A DNA stretch of 62,246 bases from Acidobacteriaceae bacterium (GTDB lineage: Bacteria > Acidobacteriota > Terriglobia > Terriglobales > Acidobacteriaceae), in NCBI GenBank assembly GCA_003152695.1, contig PMAT01000053.1, forward strand, positions 1 through 62,246, written 5' to 3'. Under the pieces are notes generated by a model. The model did not search any database. It was not told the origin of the DNA and saw only the letters and a program-made list of their open reading frames with translations. Below are positions 45,432 to 53,827 of this stretch, in pieces. The position numbers and the translations under genes were made by a program. Numbering within the stretch: position 1 is the stretch's first letter; each line of letters begins with the position of its first letter.

Positions 45432-47794
45432 GCGAGTACAAGTGGCCCGATCCTGCAACCCGTCCGCTGCTGGGCAAGCGCATTTCGCGAGTTGATGGTC
45501 CGGTGAAAGCTTCCGGCCGCGCGAAATACACCTACGACTACAACCCCAATGGCTTGCTGGCGGGAAAGATTCTTCGCTGCCCGCATGCCCACGCGCGCAT
45601 CGTCAGCATTGACAGCAGTGCGGCCGAGAAGATGGCTGGCGTGAAAGCCGTCAAAGTATTGCAGCCGCCGGGAACGGAGATTTTCTGGGCGGGCGACGAA
45701 GTGGTCGGGGTTGCAGCCGTAGATGAGTCAACCGCCGAGGATGCCATCCGCGCGATCAACGTGCAGTACGAGGTGCTGCCCCACTTTGTCTCCGATGCCG
45801 AGCCGCCCACCAATATCGGCGCCAATAACGGACCGATCAGCCGCGACGACTTTGAAGACATGGAGGACAACCAAGTCCCGGACGAGCAGGTGATCGCGTC
45901 CATCAAGGCGAACGGCATCAGCTTCAAACCCGACGACAAGTATCTGAAGGATGCGCAAGCGTCCGGCGTCGATCCCAAGGTTGTCGCGGCACTGCGCGCC
46001 GCCAAGTACGCCGAGGCCAAGACTTCGCGCTCGCCTTACAAGAAAACGGCGGTGCAGAAGCAAGGCGATCCCGACAAGGCGTTCACTTCCGCGGCCGCCG
46101 TTTCCGAAGGTCTCTACGGCGCTTCCTGCATCACGCACTGCTGCCTTGAAACGCACGGCATGGCATCGGAATGGCCCAGCGACAAAGACCTTGTGGTGCA
46201 CGTTTCCACGCAAAATCTTTCCGGTATTGCTCCCCAAGTCTCGGAACCGCTCGGGATCCCGGCGGGAAATATTCAAGTGCTGCAGCAGTATATCGGCGGC
46301 GGATTCGGCAGCAAGTTCAGCCCCGATCGTTGGGGCATTGCTACGGCGCAACTCTCCAAAGCCGCTGGCGGCAAGCCGGTGAAGATCATGCTCGAACGCG
46401 ATTCCGAACAGAAAGTCGCGGGCATGCGTCCCTCGGGCTTTGCGCGGGTAAAAATTGCCGCCGACAAAGACGGCAAACTTGTCGCGTGGGAGTCACGCTC
46501 GTGGGGAACGGGCGGAGTGGGCGGCGGCGGCACGCCTCCACTGCCGTACATCTTCGAAATTCCCAACCAGCGCAAGCAGCACATTGCCATCTCCACGAAC
46601 CAGGGAAGCGCCCGCGCGTGGCGAGCGCCGAATCATCCGCAGGCTGCGGTCATTACCATGACCGCGATCGAAGATCTCGCTACCAAGATGAACATGGACC
46701 CGGTGGACTTCATTACTGGCAATCTGGAACTAACCGGCCCGCGCGAAAAAATCTATCGCGATGAACTTCCCATTGCCGCGGAGCTAATGGACTGGAAAAA
46801 GATTTGGCATTCGCGCGGCGATAAATCCCCGGGGCCGATCAAGCGCGGGCTCGGACTCTCGCTGCACACCTGGGGAGGCCGTGGACACAACAGCGATTGC
46901 GATCTCACCATCCATCCCGATGGATCGGTTGAGATCAAGATGGCTACTCAGGACCTCGGCACCGGCTGCCGCACCATCATCATGATCGTCGCCGCTGACA
47001 CTCTCGGTATTCCGCTCGACAACATCAAGTTGCTCATCGGAGATAGCCGTTATCCCGTCTCCGGCGCGAGCGGTGGCAGCACGACCTCGGGCGGTGTTAC
47101 GTCGTCTACGCGGCGCGCCGCGGTCGATGCACGCGATCAACTCTTCGCCAAAGTTGCTCCCGCACTGAAGGCGCAACCGGAAGAATTGGAGGCCGTGAAT
47201 GCAGCCGTGCGGGTGAAGAGCGATCCCAGCCGCAGCCTCCGGTGGAAAGAAGCGTGCGCCAAGATTGGCGCCATGCCGATGACCATCCGCGGCAAGAATC
47301 CCGACAAGTCGAAGCCGCCGGACCTGACCAACAGCGGCGTCGGCGGCGTGCAGATGGCCGATGTCTCGGTGGACACCGAGACTGGCATCGTGCGCGTGAA
47401 CAAGATGGTCGCGGTGCAGGACTGCGGCTTGGTGGTGGACGTCAAGACCGCCGAGAGCCAGGTGCTGGGCGCGCTCATCATGGGCATCAGTTATGCGCTC
47501 TACGAGGAGAAGATTCTCGATCCGGTTAGTGGGCGCATGTTGAACCCGAACATGGAGTTCTATCGGCTGGCGGGCATCGCCGACATTGGCGAGATGAAGG
47601 TCCACATGATGACCGGCAAAGGTTACGACGAGCGCGGCGTCATCGGATTGGCCGAGCCGCCCGTGGTTTCGCCCGGTGCGGCCATTTCTAACGCAGTGGC
47701 CAATGCCATCGGGGTGCGAGTGCCATTTCTGCCGCTCACTCCCGCCCGCGTACTGGAAGCTCTGGAGAACGGAGGCACCCATGCGGCCGTTTGA
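45428..47794 (+). CDS. molybdenum hydroxylase, molybdopterin-binding large subunit
   Basis: The 788-aa protein belongs to the xanthine dehydrogenase/aldehyde oxidase large-subunit family: an N-terminal hammerhead domain (RISRVDGPVKASGRAKYTYD), cofactor-binding glycine-rich segments (YIGGGFGSKF, SGASGGSTTSGGV) and the catalytic Glu in GLAEPPV near the end. Unusually, residues about 140-210 between the two parts of the N-terminal domain hold an extra helical segment with VIASIKANGISFKPDDKYL and VDPKVVAALRAAK. ATG 45428 overlaps the small-subunit stop and rules out the longer frame. Confidence 0.93.
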   Translation: MSEYKWPDPATRPLLGKRISRVDGPVKASGRAKYTYDYNPNGLLAGKILRCPHAHARIVSIDSSAAEKMAGVKAVKVLQPPGTEIFWAGDEVVGVAAVDESTAEDAIRAINVQYEVLPHFVSDAEPPTNIGANNGPISRDDFEDMEDNQVPDEQVIASIKANGISFKPDDKYLKDAQASGVDPKVVAALRAAKYAEAKTSRSPYKKTAVQKQGDPDKAFTSAAAVSEGLYGASCITHCCLETHGMASEWPSDKDLVVHVSTQNLSGIAPQVSEPLGIPAGNIQVLQQYIGGGFGSKFSPDRWGIATAQLSKAAGGKPVKIMLERDSEQKVAGMRPSGFARVKIAADKDGKLVAWESRSWGTGGVGGGGTPPLPYIFEIPNQRKQHIAISTNQGSARAWRAPNHPQAAVITMTAIEDLATKMNMDPVDFITGNLELTGPREKIYRDELPIAAELMDWKKIWHSRGDKSPGPIKRGLGLSLHTWGGRGHNSDCDLTIHPDGSVEIKMATQDLGTGCRTIIMIVAADTLGIPLDNIKLLIGDSRYPVSGASGGSTTSGGVTSSTRRAAVDARDQLFAKVAPALKAQPEELEAVNAAVRVKSDPSRSLRWKEACAKIGAMPMTIRGKNPDKSKPPDLTNSGVGGVQMADVSVDTETGIVRVNKMVAVQDCGLVVDVKTAESQVLGALIMGISYALYEEKILDPVSGRMLNPNMEFYRLAGIADIGEMKVHMMTGKGYDERGVIGLAEPPVVSPGAAISNAVANAIGVRVPFLPLTPARVLEALENGGTHAAV

Positions 47795-48788
47795 ATATGT
47801 GAGCCCAACGAACAAGGAACAGGTTGCGATCCTGCTCGGCGAGCGCGGCTCCATTCTCGCCGGCGGCACCGATCTGCTGGCGCTGATGAAGGATGACGTG
47901 GTCGCACCGGAGCGTCTGGTGAACATCAAGCACATCGACTCGTTGCGCGGCATCAGCTATCAACCGGGCAACGGATTGCGCATCGGCGCGCTCACCACCA
48001 TCGCCGAGTTCGCAGAAGATGCGAACGTGCGGCGTTATTATCCGGTTCTGGCGGATGCTGCGAACGAGGTCGCCAGCCCGCAGATTCGCAACCTCGCAAC
48101 CATTGGCGGCAACATGTGTCAGCGTCCGCGCTGCTGGTACTTTCGCAACGGCATGGGGCTGATGGCGAAGACGGCGGACGGCAAATCCATGGTGCTCGCG
48201 GGCGACAATCGCTATGCCGCGATTCTTGGCAACGCCGGCCCGGCTTACTTTGTCAGCCCATCAACGCTTGCGCCGGTGCTCATTGCCTTAGGCGCGAAGA
48301 TCCGTCTCTACTCTGCCAAGGCCGCTGGCAGCGGCGTGCGCGAATTGCCGCTGGAAAAGTCTTTCGTCATTCCGAAATCCGAGAACGAACTCGAACATGA
48401 CCTGAAGCCCGGCGAGATGGTGATCGAGATCGTCGTCCCTCCGCCGTCGCAGGACCTGAAAGCTGCCAGCTATGAAGTGCGCCAACGGGCGGCATTCGAC
48501 TGGCCGCTGGCCCAGGCGAGCGTTGCACTCGAGATGGACGGTAGCGCCGTGAAGAGCGCGCGCGTCGTGCTCGGACACGTTGCGCCCATCCCGTGGATCT
48601 CGCCGGAAGCGGCGCAGGCGCTGGTAGGGAAGAGCATCTCTCCCGACACCGCAATGGCAGCCGCGAACGCCGCAGTCGCGCAAGCCAAACCGCTCAGCCA
48701 CAACAAGTACAAAATTACGCTGGCGAAGGCTGCCGTCAAGCGCGCCATCCTAAGCGCTGCGGGCCAGAGCGCCGGAGGTGCCGCATGA
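47781..48788 (+). CDS. molybdenum hydroxylase, FAD-binding medium subunit
   Basis: The 335-aa protein has the FAD-binding motif LAGGTDLLALMKD, then IRNLATIGGNMCQRPRCWYFR. The paired cysteines in a loop after the second flavin motif match PaoB-like subunits that bind an extra [4Fe-4S] cluster. A CO dehydrogenase flavoprotein C-terminal domain completes it. ATG 47781 overlaps the large-subunit gene by 14 bases. It completes the S-L-M enzyme, and a six-cysteine protein follows with an ATGA overlap. Confidence 0.92.
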   Translation: MRPFEYVSPTNKEQVAILLGERGSILAGGTDLLALMKDDVVAPERLVNIKHIDSLRGISYQPGNGLRIGALTTIAEFAEDANVRRYYPVLADAANEVASPQIRNLATIGGNMCQRPRCWYFRNGMGLMAKTADGKSMVLAGDNRYAAILGNAGPAYFVSPSTLAPVLIALGAKIRLYSAKAAGSGVRELPLEKSFVIPKSENELEHDLKPGEMVIEIVVPPPSQDLKAASYEVRQRAAFDWPLAQASVALEMDGSAVKSARVVLGHVAPIPWISPEAAQALVGKSISPDTAMAAANAAVAQAKPLSHNKYKITLAKAAVKRAILSAAGQSAGGAA

Positions 48789-49030
48789 TGCTGAATCCCG
48801 ACGCCGACCGCTTCAATACAAAGCGCGAAGACATTTGTCCGGCGCTGCGCTGGAAAGGGCAATTCATCGAGGCGGAGCGTGACCCTACGGTGCCCCCCAC
48901 CAACGACGGCCTGTTCTGGTGCATGTACACGCAGACTTGCATCGGCCCCGACGGTGAACTCGCCGAGCCGGGAACCTGTTCATCAAAGTTTCGCGCGTGC
49001 CACGGAACGGGGAAGTGCGAACATAGCTAA
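48785..49030 (+). CDS. six-cysteine protein of the molybdenum hydroxylase operon
   Basis: The 81-aa protein has cysteines at 18, 46, 52, 65, 72 and 78 and ends in ACHGTGKCEH, so it probably binds a metal or cluster or forms disulfides. It lacks a signal peptide. Its ATG overlaps the FAD-subunit stop as ATGA, which ties it to the enzyme. It is too short and unlike the XdhC/PaoD chaperone. A role in cluster assembly or as a small structural subunit is only inferred. I do not know a named family. Confidence 0.75.
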   Translation: MMLNPDADRFNTKREDICPALRWKGQFIEAERDPTVPPTNDGLFWCMYTQTCIGPDGELAEPGTCSSKFRACHGTGKCEHS

Positions 49031-49102
49031 CCGCGGATTCTCGCGGAGAACGCGGATTACGCTGTGAAGGCGTGCCCCTGCAAAGATCCCTGGCTGCTTT
49101 TG

Positions 49103-49354
49103 TTACCGGGTGTATTCCTTGATCAACTCCGCCGCGCCGGGATACTGCTTGATCAATTGCTCGCGATCGCCATTCTCGTAATCGGCGTAATCATGTAGTA
49201 GATTGCCGTGCCGATGGAGCGCGGGCCGCGAATGCCGTCGGGCAGATATTCCGCCGCGACGTTCCAGCGGGAGCGATAGGTTTCACGAAAGAAGCCGCCT
49301 TCAATTGCCAGCGGTTGCAGTTGCAGCAGGTTGTTTGACCTCATCCGCAGTCAT
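49103..49354 (-). pseudogene. broken DUF985 cupin gene
   Basis: The minus strand reads MTADEVKQ, then after a one-base shift LLQLQPLAIEGGFFRETYRS, the N-terminal hallmark of DUF985 cupins, on to TAIYYMI. It then jumps, in another frame, to DYADYENGDREQLIKQYP and ELIKEYTR with a TAA at 49105-49103, which resembles the family's C-terminus. The middle of the cupin fold, roughly 80 residues by family length, is missing. Two lesions, a frameshift and an internal deletion near a GATTACG repeat, therefore make it non-functional. Confidence 0.7.
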
Positions 49355-49408
49355 GGTGGAAACAGCGTAGCACTTCGCGATGCGGGAAACGCTAACCCTG
49401 ATTTGTGG

Positions 49409-49933
49409 TCAGACAATCGAAGAGGCTGAGTTCGCCCGGGCTGCTTCCACCACGGCTTCTTCAGCCGAGATTGTTCCTCCATCGGCAAACATCGCAGCCG
49501 CAATCTGTTGCGGATATAGCTGATACCGTCCCTCCGCCATGGCTTGTTTCAGCGAATCCACCTGCTGCTGGCGGATGTCTGGAACTTTGTCCAGGTGTGC
49601 CTTCAAGGTTTGGACCTCCGCGCTCCAGGTAAACACATGCATTACAGCTTTAGCATCGGCGGTCATGTCCTGGCCATTACTCCCGGCGCTCCTGCGGTGG
49701 TCCGGCGCCGGGATGGCTTGCGGATTTAACAGGCTGCTGAAAAACAAGTCCCATCGGGGGCTCTGAAGCGACTCATCTTCCAATGTGCCGTTAAGCGCTT
49801 TGCTTTTACCATCTTGGGCGGGCGAACCGGAGTCCCCGACGGGTGCAGCTTTCGCGCTGGTTGGGGTAAAGTTCAGCCCGCCACATATCTGCTTTTGGCA
49901 CTTTTTCAACAGCCTCTTTACGTCAATTGTCAT
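49409..49933 (-). CDS. flgM: FlgM family anti-sigma-28 factor enlarged by a miniature element
   Basis: The last 60 residues carry the FlgM domain (DIRQQQVDSLKQAMAEGRYQ, then PQQIAAAMF), which holds sigma-28. The start MTIDV is also FlgM-like, but residues 6-69 are encoded by a 188-bp repeat element plus a 4-bp duplication. Removing those 192 bases restores a 110-aa protein that begins MTIDVNPQAIPAPDH. The insert therefore adds exactly 64 codons with no stop. The gene lies 123 bases after fliA, its natural partner. Whether the enlarged protein still binds FliA is unknown. Confidence 0.82.
   Translation of the reverse strand: MTIDVKRLLKKCQKQICGGLNFTPTSAKAAPVGDSGSPAQDGKSKALNGTLEDESLQSPRWDLFFSSLLNPQAIPAPDHRRSAGSNGQDMTADAKAVMHVFTWSAEVQTLKAHLDKVPDIRQQQVDSLKQAMAEGRYQLYPQQIAAAMFADGGTISAEEAVVEAARANSASSIV
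49729..49916. mobile_element. miniature inverted-repeat element inside flgM
   Basis: The ends AGGCTGCTGAAAAA (49731-49744) and, reversed, AGGCTGTTGAAAAA (49915-49902) are inverted with one mismatch. TTTA flanks both sides (49725-49728 and 49917-49920). At 188 bp it is too short for a transposase and reads as a non-autonomous element. From memory, very similar sequence recurs in related genomes; this was not checked. Confidence 0.75.
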
Positions 49934-50056
49934 CCCAGTTTCTCGTGCTATGTCCCCTGCAATTGAATGATCGGCAATAGTTAAGAAAGCTTTAATCTTT
50001 CTGCGGATTTTCTTGGCGTCTGCCGATCGCCCCAGCGGTATCCGAAGGTTCTTGGC

Positions 50057-50872
50057 TCAGGAGCTTTTCCACATCCCTACCGGCTGGGTAGCGGCATGAA
50101 CCGACGCGGTGAGAACGGCGGTGCGAGCTTGCTGCGCACTCTCCAGGCTGGCCCGCAGCCGCGCCACTGCCATGGAATGAATCTGCGAGACGCGCGATTC
50201 TCCCACTCCCAGCACCGCTCCCACTTCTTTCATGGTGAGCTCTTCCTGGTAATACAGGGCGAGCACTTGCTGCTCGCGCGGCGGCAACTCCGCAATCGCA
50301 TCCGCCAGCATCTGCCGGCGCTCTCCCTGCATGCAGAGGAACAGAGGGTCTTGGTTGGCGGGCCCGGGAAGATTTTGCCCGAGATCGGTTTCCCGTCCGT
50401 CTTCCAGCGATACGATCTGCAGGCTGCCGACCTCGAGGCCGCGAATTTCGTCCAGCAGGTGCTGAAATTCCTCCAGGGCCATGCCCATGGCCAGCGCTAG
50501 CTCGGGCTCGGTGGCCGAGCGGCCCAGCTCGGTCTGCAACTTCTGCGTGATGGTTTCCAGGCGGCGGGCTTTGCGGCGCAGGTCGCGCGGACTCCAGTCC
50601 ATGTCCCGCAGACTGTCCAGAATGGCTCCCCGGATACGGAACTTCGCATAGGAGGCGAAGCGCACCTTCTTGTCCGGGTTGAACTTGTGCACGGCGTCAA
50701 TCAGGCCCACGATACCGGCGTGCAGAAGATCGTCGAAAGGAACGTGCTGCGGCAGCCGTTCGTGGATGCGGCGTGCGATGTATTTTACCTGCGGCAGTTG
50801 TTCCAGCAGGATCTCGTCCGTCATCTCTCCAGCCGGTTCACTCATCTGCTCGTAAGCTTGGGGGCCAGTCAT
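50057..50872 (-). CDS. fliA: RNA polymerase sigma factor FliA (sigma-28)
   Basis: The 271-aa protein has sigma region 2 (VPFDDLLHAGIVGLIDAVHKFNPDKKVRFASYAKFRIRG split over residues 44-84), region 3 (GRSATEPELALAMGM) and region 4 (LPPREQQVLALYYQEELTMKEVGAVLGVGESRVSQIHSMA). The RFASYAKFRIRGAI box is typical of FliA. It directs flagellar or related promoters. It is followed by flgM on the same strand. No flagellar structural genes are in this window, so its regulon lies elsewhere or is non-motility. Confidence 0.92.
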   Translation of the reverse strand: MTGPQAYEQMSEPAGEMTDEILLEQLPQVKYIARRIHERLPQHVPFDDLLHAGIVGLIDAVHKFNPDKKVRFASYAKFRIRGAILDSLRDMDWSPRDLRRKARRLETITQKLQTELGRSATEPELALAMGMALEEFQHLLDEIRGLEVGSLQIVSLEDGRETDLGQNLPGPANQDPLFLCMQGERRQMLADAIAELPPREQQVLALYYQEELTMKEVGAVLGVGESRVSQIHSMAVARLRASLESAQQARTAVLTASVHAATQPVGMWKSS

Positions 50873-51117
50873 GTCTCCTCCTTGATCGAGTCATCTCGAC
50901 GACTGCACCGGCAGCACTGGGGATGGTTGTCGGGAAGCCTCGGCGGCGTCCGCGCAAATCTCCACAGGAACTGCGCTACATTCGTCATCAAGATTGTTGT
51001 AGGCCGCCAACCTTAGAAATGGATTAGGAGGGGATTAGAAGTTTCTAGGAAACTGAAGAACTATCGCGACGCCGACGAAATATGTCCGTTGAGCCAGATC
51101 ACGCAGTCTGCCGTCGC

Positions 51118-51786
51118 TCAACCAATGCAGGGCAATCGCACAATCCAGACTCCGGGAAGACCAGCCGACGACATCCATGCTAGGTCGCCGCCGATGGCGC
51201 GAAAGGTTCGGCGGCCAATCTCCAGCTCACCGCTCCAATCCGGCTCGGAGCGATCGTCAGACGGCCCAGCATCAACGCGGGCCCCGCATCCTGCGATGCA
51301 GATCTCCACCTGCTGTCGGTCCTTGCGCTCTCCGCGCATGACGATACTGTGGCTTGACGAAGGGCAGCGGAGCAGGAACTCCAGCAGATAAAAGAAGCCG
51401 CGAGTCAACTTCGCTTCATTCGCCGCCACCTCCACCGCCACGCAGGTCAGCTCAAAGCATCGCCCCGCGGACTCGAACAGGGGCAGCATTTCCTCGCGCA
51501 GTTGCTGCAAAAGCTGATCGAGCGCCACCGGCGTAGAGGTATCGCCGGGGTCCTCTGCGTCGCTCAATTCGCGCAGCAAGAGCAGCCGCTGGCGCAGCCG
51601 TTCGGCGGCGTGCAGGGCGGCTTCTATGCTGGCGCGGAATTCCTCGGTGGTTTGATCGCGTACCAATGCGAGTTCCAGCGAACACTGCAGAGCGGTGAGC
51701 GGCTGGCTGAGATCGTGAAACACGTTCGACGCGAAATCGCGGCGCGGGGCAAGCTCTGCGGTGGAGGCTGACGCAGATGCGCTCAC
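51118..51786 (-). CDS. degenerate sensor histidine kinase
   Basis: The 222-aa protein has a dimerisation/phosphoacceptor helix with FHDLSQPLTALQCSLELAL (His near residue 24) and a C-terminal domain that keeps the overall length of a kinase ATPase region. The N-box asparagine and the G1 motif are not recognisable. No membrane helix or input domain is present. ATG overlaps the stop of the response regulator by four bases, so it is its cognate partner. It may act as a phosphotransfer or phosphatase module, as for some HPt-like pseudokinases. Confidence 0.75.
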   Translation of the reverse strand: MSASASASTAELAPRRDFASNVFHDLSQPLTALQCSLELALVRDQTTEEFRASIEAALHAAERLRQRLLLLRELSDAEDPGDTSTPVALDQLLQQLREEMLPLFESAGRCFELTCVAVEVAANEAKLTRGFFYLLEFLLRCPSSSHSIVMRGERKDRQQVEICIAGCGARVDAGPSDDRSEPDWSGELEIGRRTFRAIGGDLAWMSSAGLPGVWIVRLPCIG

Positions 51787-52469
51787 ATTGGCGCCCCGGC
51801 TTGGCAGCTCATTTCGTATCCCACGCCGCGGACCGTGTGAATGAGATGGGGCGCGTATTCACCATCCACCTTCTTGCGCAAGTAGTTGATGTAAACATCG
51901 ACGATGTTAGTGGTGGTATCGAACGACAAATTCCACACGTGCTCCACGATCATGGCACGGGTCATGCGGCGGCCCGCATTGCGCATAAGGTATTCGAGCA
52001 GGGCAAATTCTTTCGAAGTAAGCTCGATGCGCTTGCCTGCGCGTTCCACCTTGCGTTCCACGCGATCGAGTTCCAGGTCCGCGAGTCGCAACACCGTCTC
52101 AACGGTTTGCGGGCCGCGGCGCAGCAGCGCGCGCACCCGCGCCGAAAGCTCGGTGAAGGAGAACGGTTTGATGAGGCAATCATCGGCGCCAGTATCGAGC
52201 GATTGCACCCGATCTTCCACCCGGCTGCGCGCGGTCAGCACCAACACTGGAAGCGACGGTTTCTTGGGACGCACGGCGTTCAGCACACCTATGCCGTCGA
52301 GTTTGGGCAGGTTCAGATCGAGGATCAGCAGATCGTATTCACTTTCCAGCGCCATCTGCCGGGCCTGTTCACCATCGGGCGCCACATCAACCGCATAGTG
52401 TTCCGCCTCCAGGCCTTTGCGGAGAAAGCTAGCCAGCGGAGCGTCGTCTTCCACAACCAGGATGCGCAT
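51783..52469 (-). CDS. OmpR-family response regulator
   Basis: The 228-aa protein has a receiver domain with the acidic pair in VVEDD (residues 7-8), the phosphorylated Asp in LLILDLNLPKLDG (about 51), Thr in LTARS and Lys in CLIKPFS. A winged-helix DNA-binding domain (about 125-222) follows with LTSKEFALLEYLMRNAGRRMTRAMI. ATG 52469 (MRILVVED) is preferred over the longer frame. It is cotranscribed with the degenerate kinase. Targets are unknown. Confidence 0.92.
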   Translation of the reverse strand: MRILVVEDDAPLASFLRKGLEAEHYAVDVAPDGEQARQMALESEYDLLILDLNLPKLDGIGVLNAVRPKKPSLPVLVLTARSRVEDRVQSLDTGADDCLIKPFSFTELSARVRALLRRGPQTVETVLRLADLELDRVERKVERAGKRIELTSKEFALLEYLMRNAGRRMTRAMIVEHVWNLSFDTTTNIVDVYINYLRKKVDGEYAPHLIHTVRGVGYEMSCQAGAPM

Positions 52470-52726
52470 ATCGTGGACCGTTGGCGAGTAACCAACCAAT
52501 GGTTACTATGATCTTCGGCTTTTCCACAGGGCTCGTCAACATATCTCCGATCTCTGGCGAGGCACGGCGTGCCGATTCAGGAAGGACCGTTTTGAACTGC
52601 TAACCAGCGAACGGATGACGAAGATCACGCACCTCGGCTGTCACATTGCGTTGGGAGCTGACTGCATTGAGGATCGCGCGCGATTTTTGCGGCGCGGAAT
52701 CATTCTCGCGGCGCTATAATCACAGT

Positions 52727-52972
52727 ATGGCACGTGGTTGGGAAAGTAAGTCTGTAGAAGCTCAAATAGAAGAGTCTGATTCCGAACCCTCCCTTAGCGA
52801 AACCCGCTCCTGCTCTGCTGAAGAAATGCAACTCCAGATGAAGAAGGCTGACCTCGAGCTTTCGCGCAAGCTGGTGCTTCAGCAAATGGAGCGGAGCGAC
52901 AACGAGCGTTATTCCGAGTTGCTGCGCCGATCGCTGGCCGGCCTCGACGCGCAAATCGCCGCCCTGGGCTGA
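52727..52972 (+). CDS. small helical protein, 81 aa
   Basis: The first 30 residues are polar and Ser/Glu-rich. Residues about 32-80 form an amphipathic helix or coiled coil with MQLQMKKADLELSRKLVLQQMERSDNERYSELLRRSL. A perfect TATAAT (52715-52720) ends six bases before the ATG, which suggests a leaderless transcript. No homologue is recognised. It stands alone between the two-component genes and the methyltransferase. Confidence 0.6.
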   Translation: MARGWESKSVEAQIEESDSEPSLSETRSCSAEEMQLQMKKADLELSRKLVLQQMERSDNERYSELLRRSLAGLDAQIAALG

Positions 52973-53095
52973 TTGGCGCCTAGTCAGGTGTTGCCTTCTT
53001 GAAGGAGTTCCTTCGTCTGGAGGGGCGTCGCTTAGCGCCGCCTTCGACGCGGGAAGAAACTGCGTCCGCCTTGTAATCCCACAGTTCCCTTAGCG

Positions 53096-53779
53096 TTACT
53101 TGGCTTCCAACACCAGGAAGTAATCCATGTTGTCCGCCCTCACCAGGTCATCATGCTCTTCGAGCAAACGATAGCCGGCCTGCTCGGCTTCGCGGAGCAC
53201 CACTTTTTTCTGCACGCCATGATCTTCGCCGTTTCCGTTGCGATCAATGATGCCCACGCGCGCGTTGGGTCTTAGCGAAGTTCGCAAGTTGCGCAACAAG
53301 ACAATCGGGCTCGCCACCTCGTGGTAGGTCTTTAGCAAGAGCACAGCATCGATGGAGTTGGCGGGCAGTTCCGGATCGTCAGGTTTGCTGAGCACGGTCT
53401 GCACATTACGCAGGTGTTCCCGCTGCGCCCGGTCCGCGATGTGACGGACCGCCTCGGGGTTAATATCGACCGCATAGACAATCCCGGCCTCCGTCACCCT
53501 TTTCGCAGCTCGCACCGTGAACCATCCCGAACCAGTCCCGATGTCGGCGACCGTCTTACCGGGCGCAATGGCAAGAATATCCATTACGCGATTGATGTGC
53601 AGCCTTTGGCTTCTGCCGGGGGAATCGAAGATGGAAAGGTCGCCGGCATAGGGCGTGCTGGTCTTGCGCTGCTGCGCCGGTTGCGCTGCGGACCCTTGCG
53701 CCCACGAAGCCGGTGCCGGCCCAAGCAAGCAGGCAAACAGCAGCAAGGATATGTACAAAGTGAAACGCCTGGAAGCCAT
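53096..53779 (-). CDS. exported SAM-dependent methyltransferase
   Basis: The 227-aa protein has a signal peptide (residues 1-27, ending SWA-Q) and then a class I methyltransferase fold: VADIGTGSGWFTVRAAKR (SAM-binding), a DIN acidic end of strand two, and LLLKTYHEV near motif IV. Similar exported methyltransferase-like proteins exist in Acidobacteria and Planctomycetes, but a SAM source outside the cytoplasm is not obvious, so the fold may bind another ligand or the signal may be an anchor. It ends just before an intergenic gap and is transcribed alone. Confidence 0.82.
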   Translation of the reverse strand: MASRRFTLYISLLLFACLLGPAPASWAQGSAAQPAQQRKTSTPYAGDLSIFDSPGRSQRLHINRVMDILAIAPGKTVADIGTGSGWFTVRAAKRVTEAGIVYAVDINPEAVRHIADRAQREHLRNVQTVLSKPDDPELPANSIDAVLLLKTYHEVASPIVLLRNLRTSLRPNARVGIIDRNGNGEDHGVQKKVVLREAEQAGYRLLEEHDDLVRADNMDYFLVLEAK

Positions 53780-53827
53780 GACAAAGGTCCGTGCAAGATT
53801 CAGGTGGGGTCGACTTTTCGCGGAATC

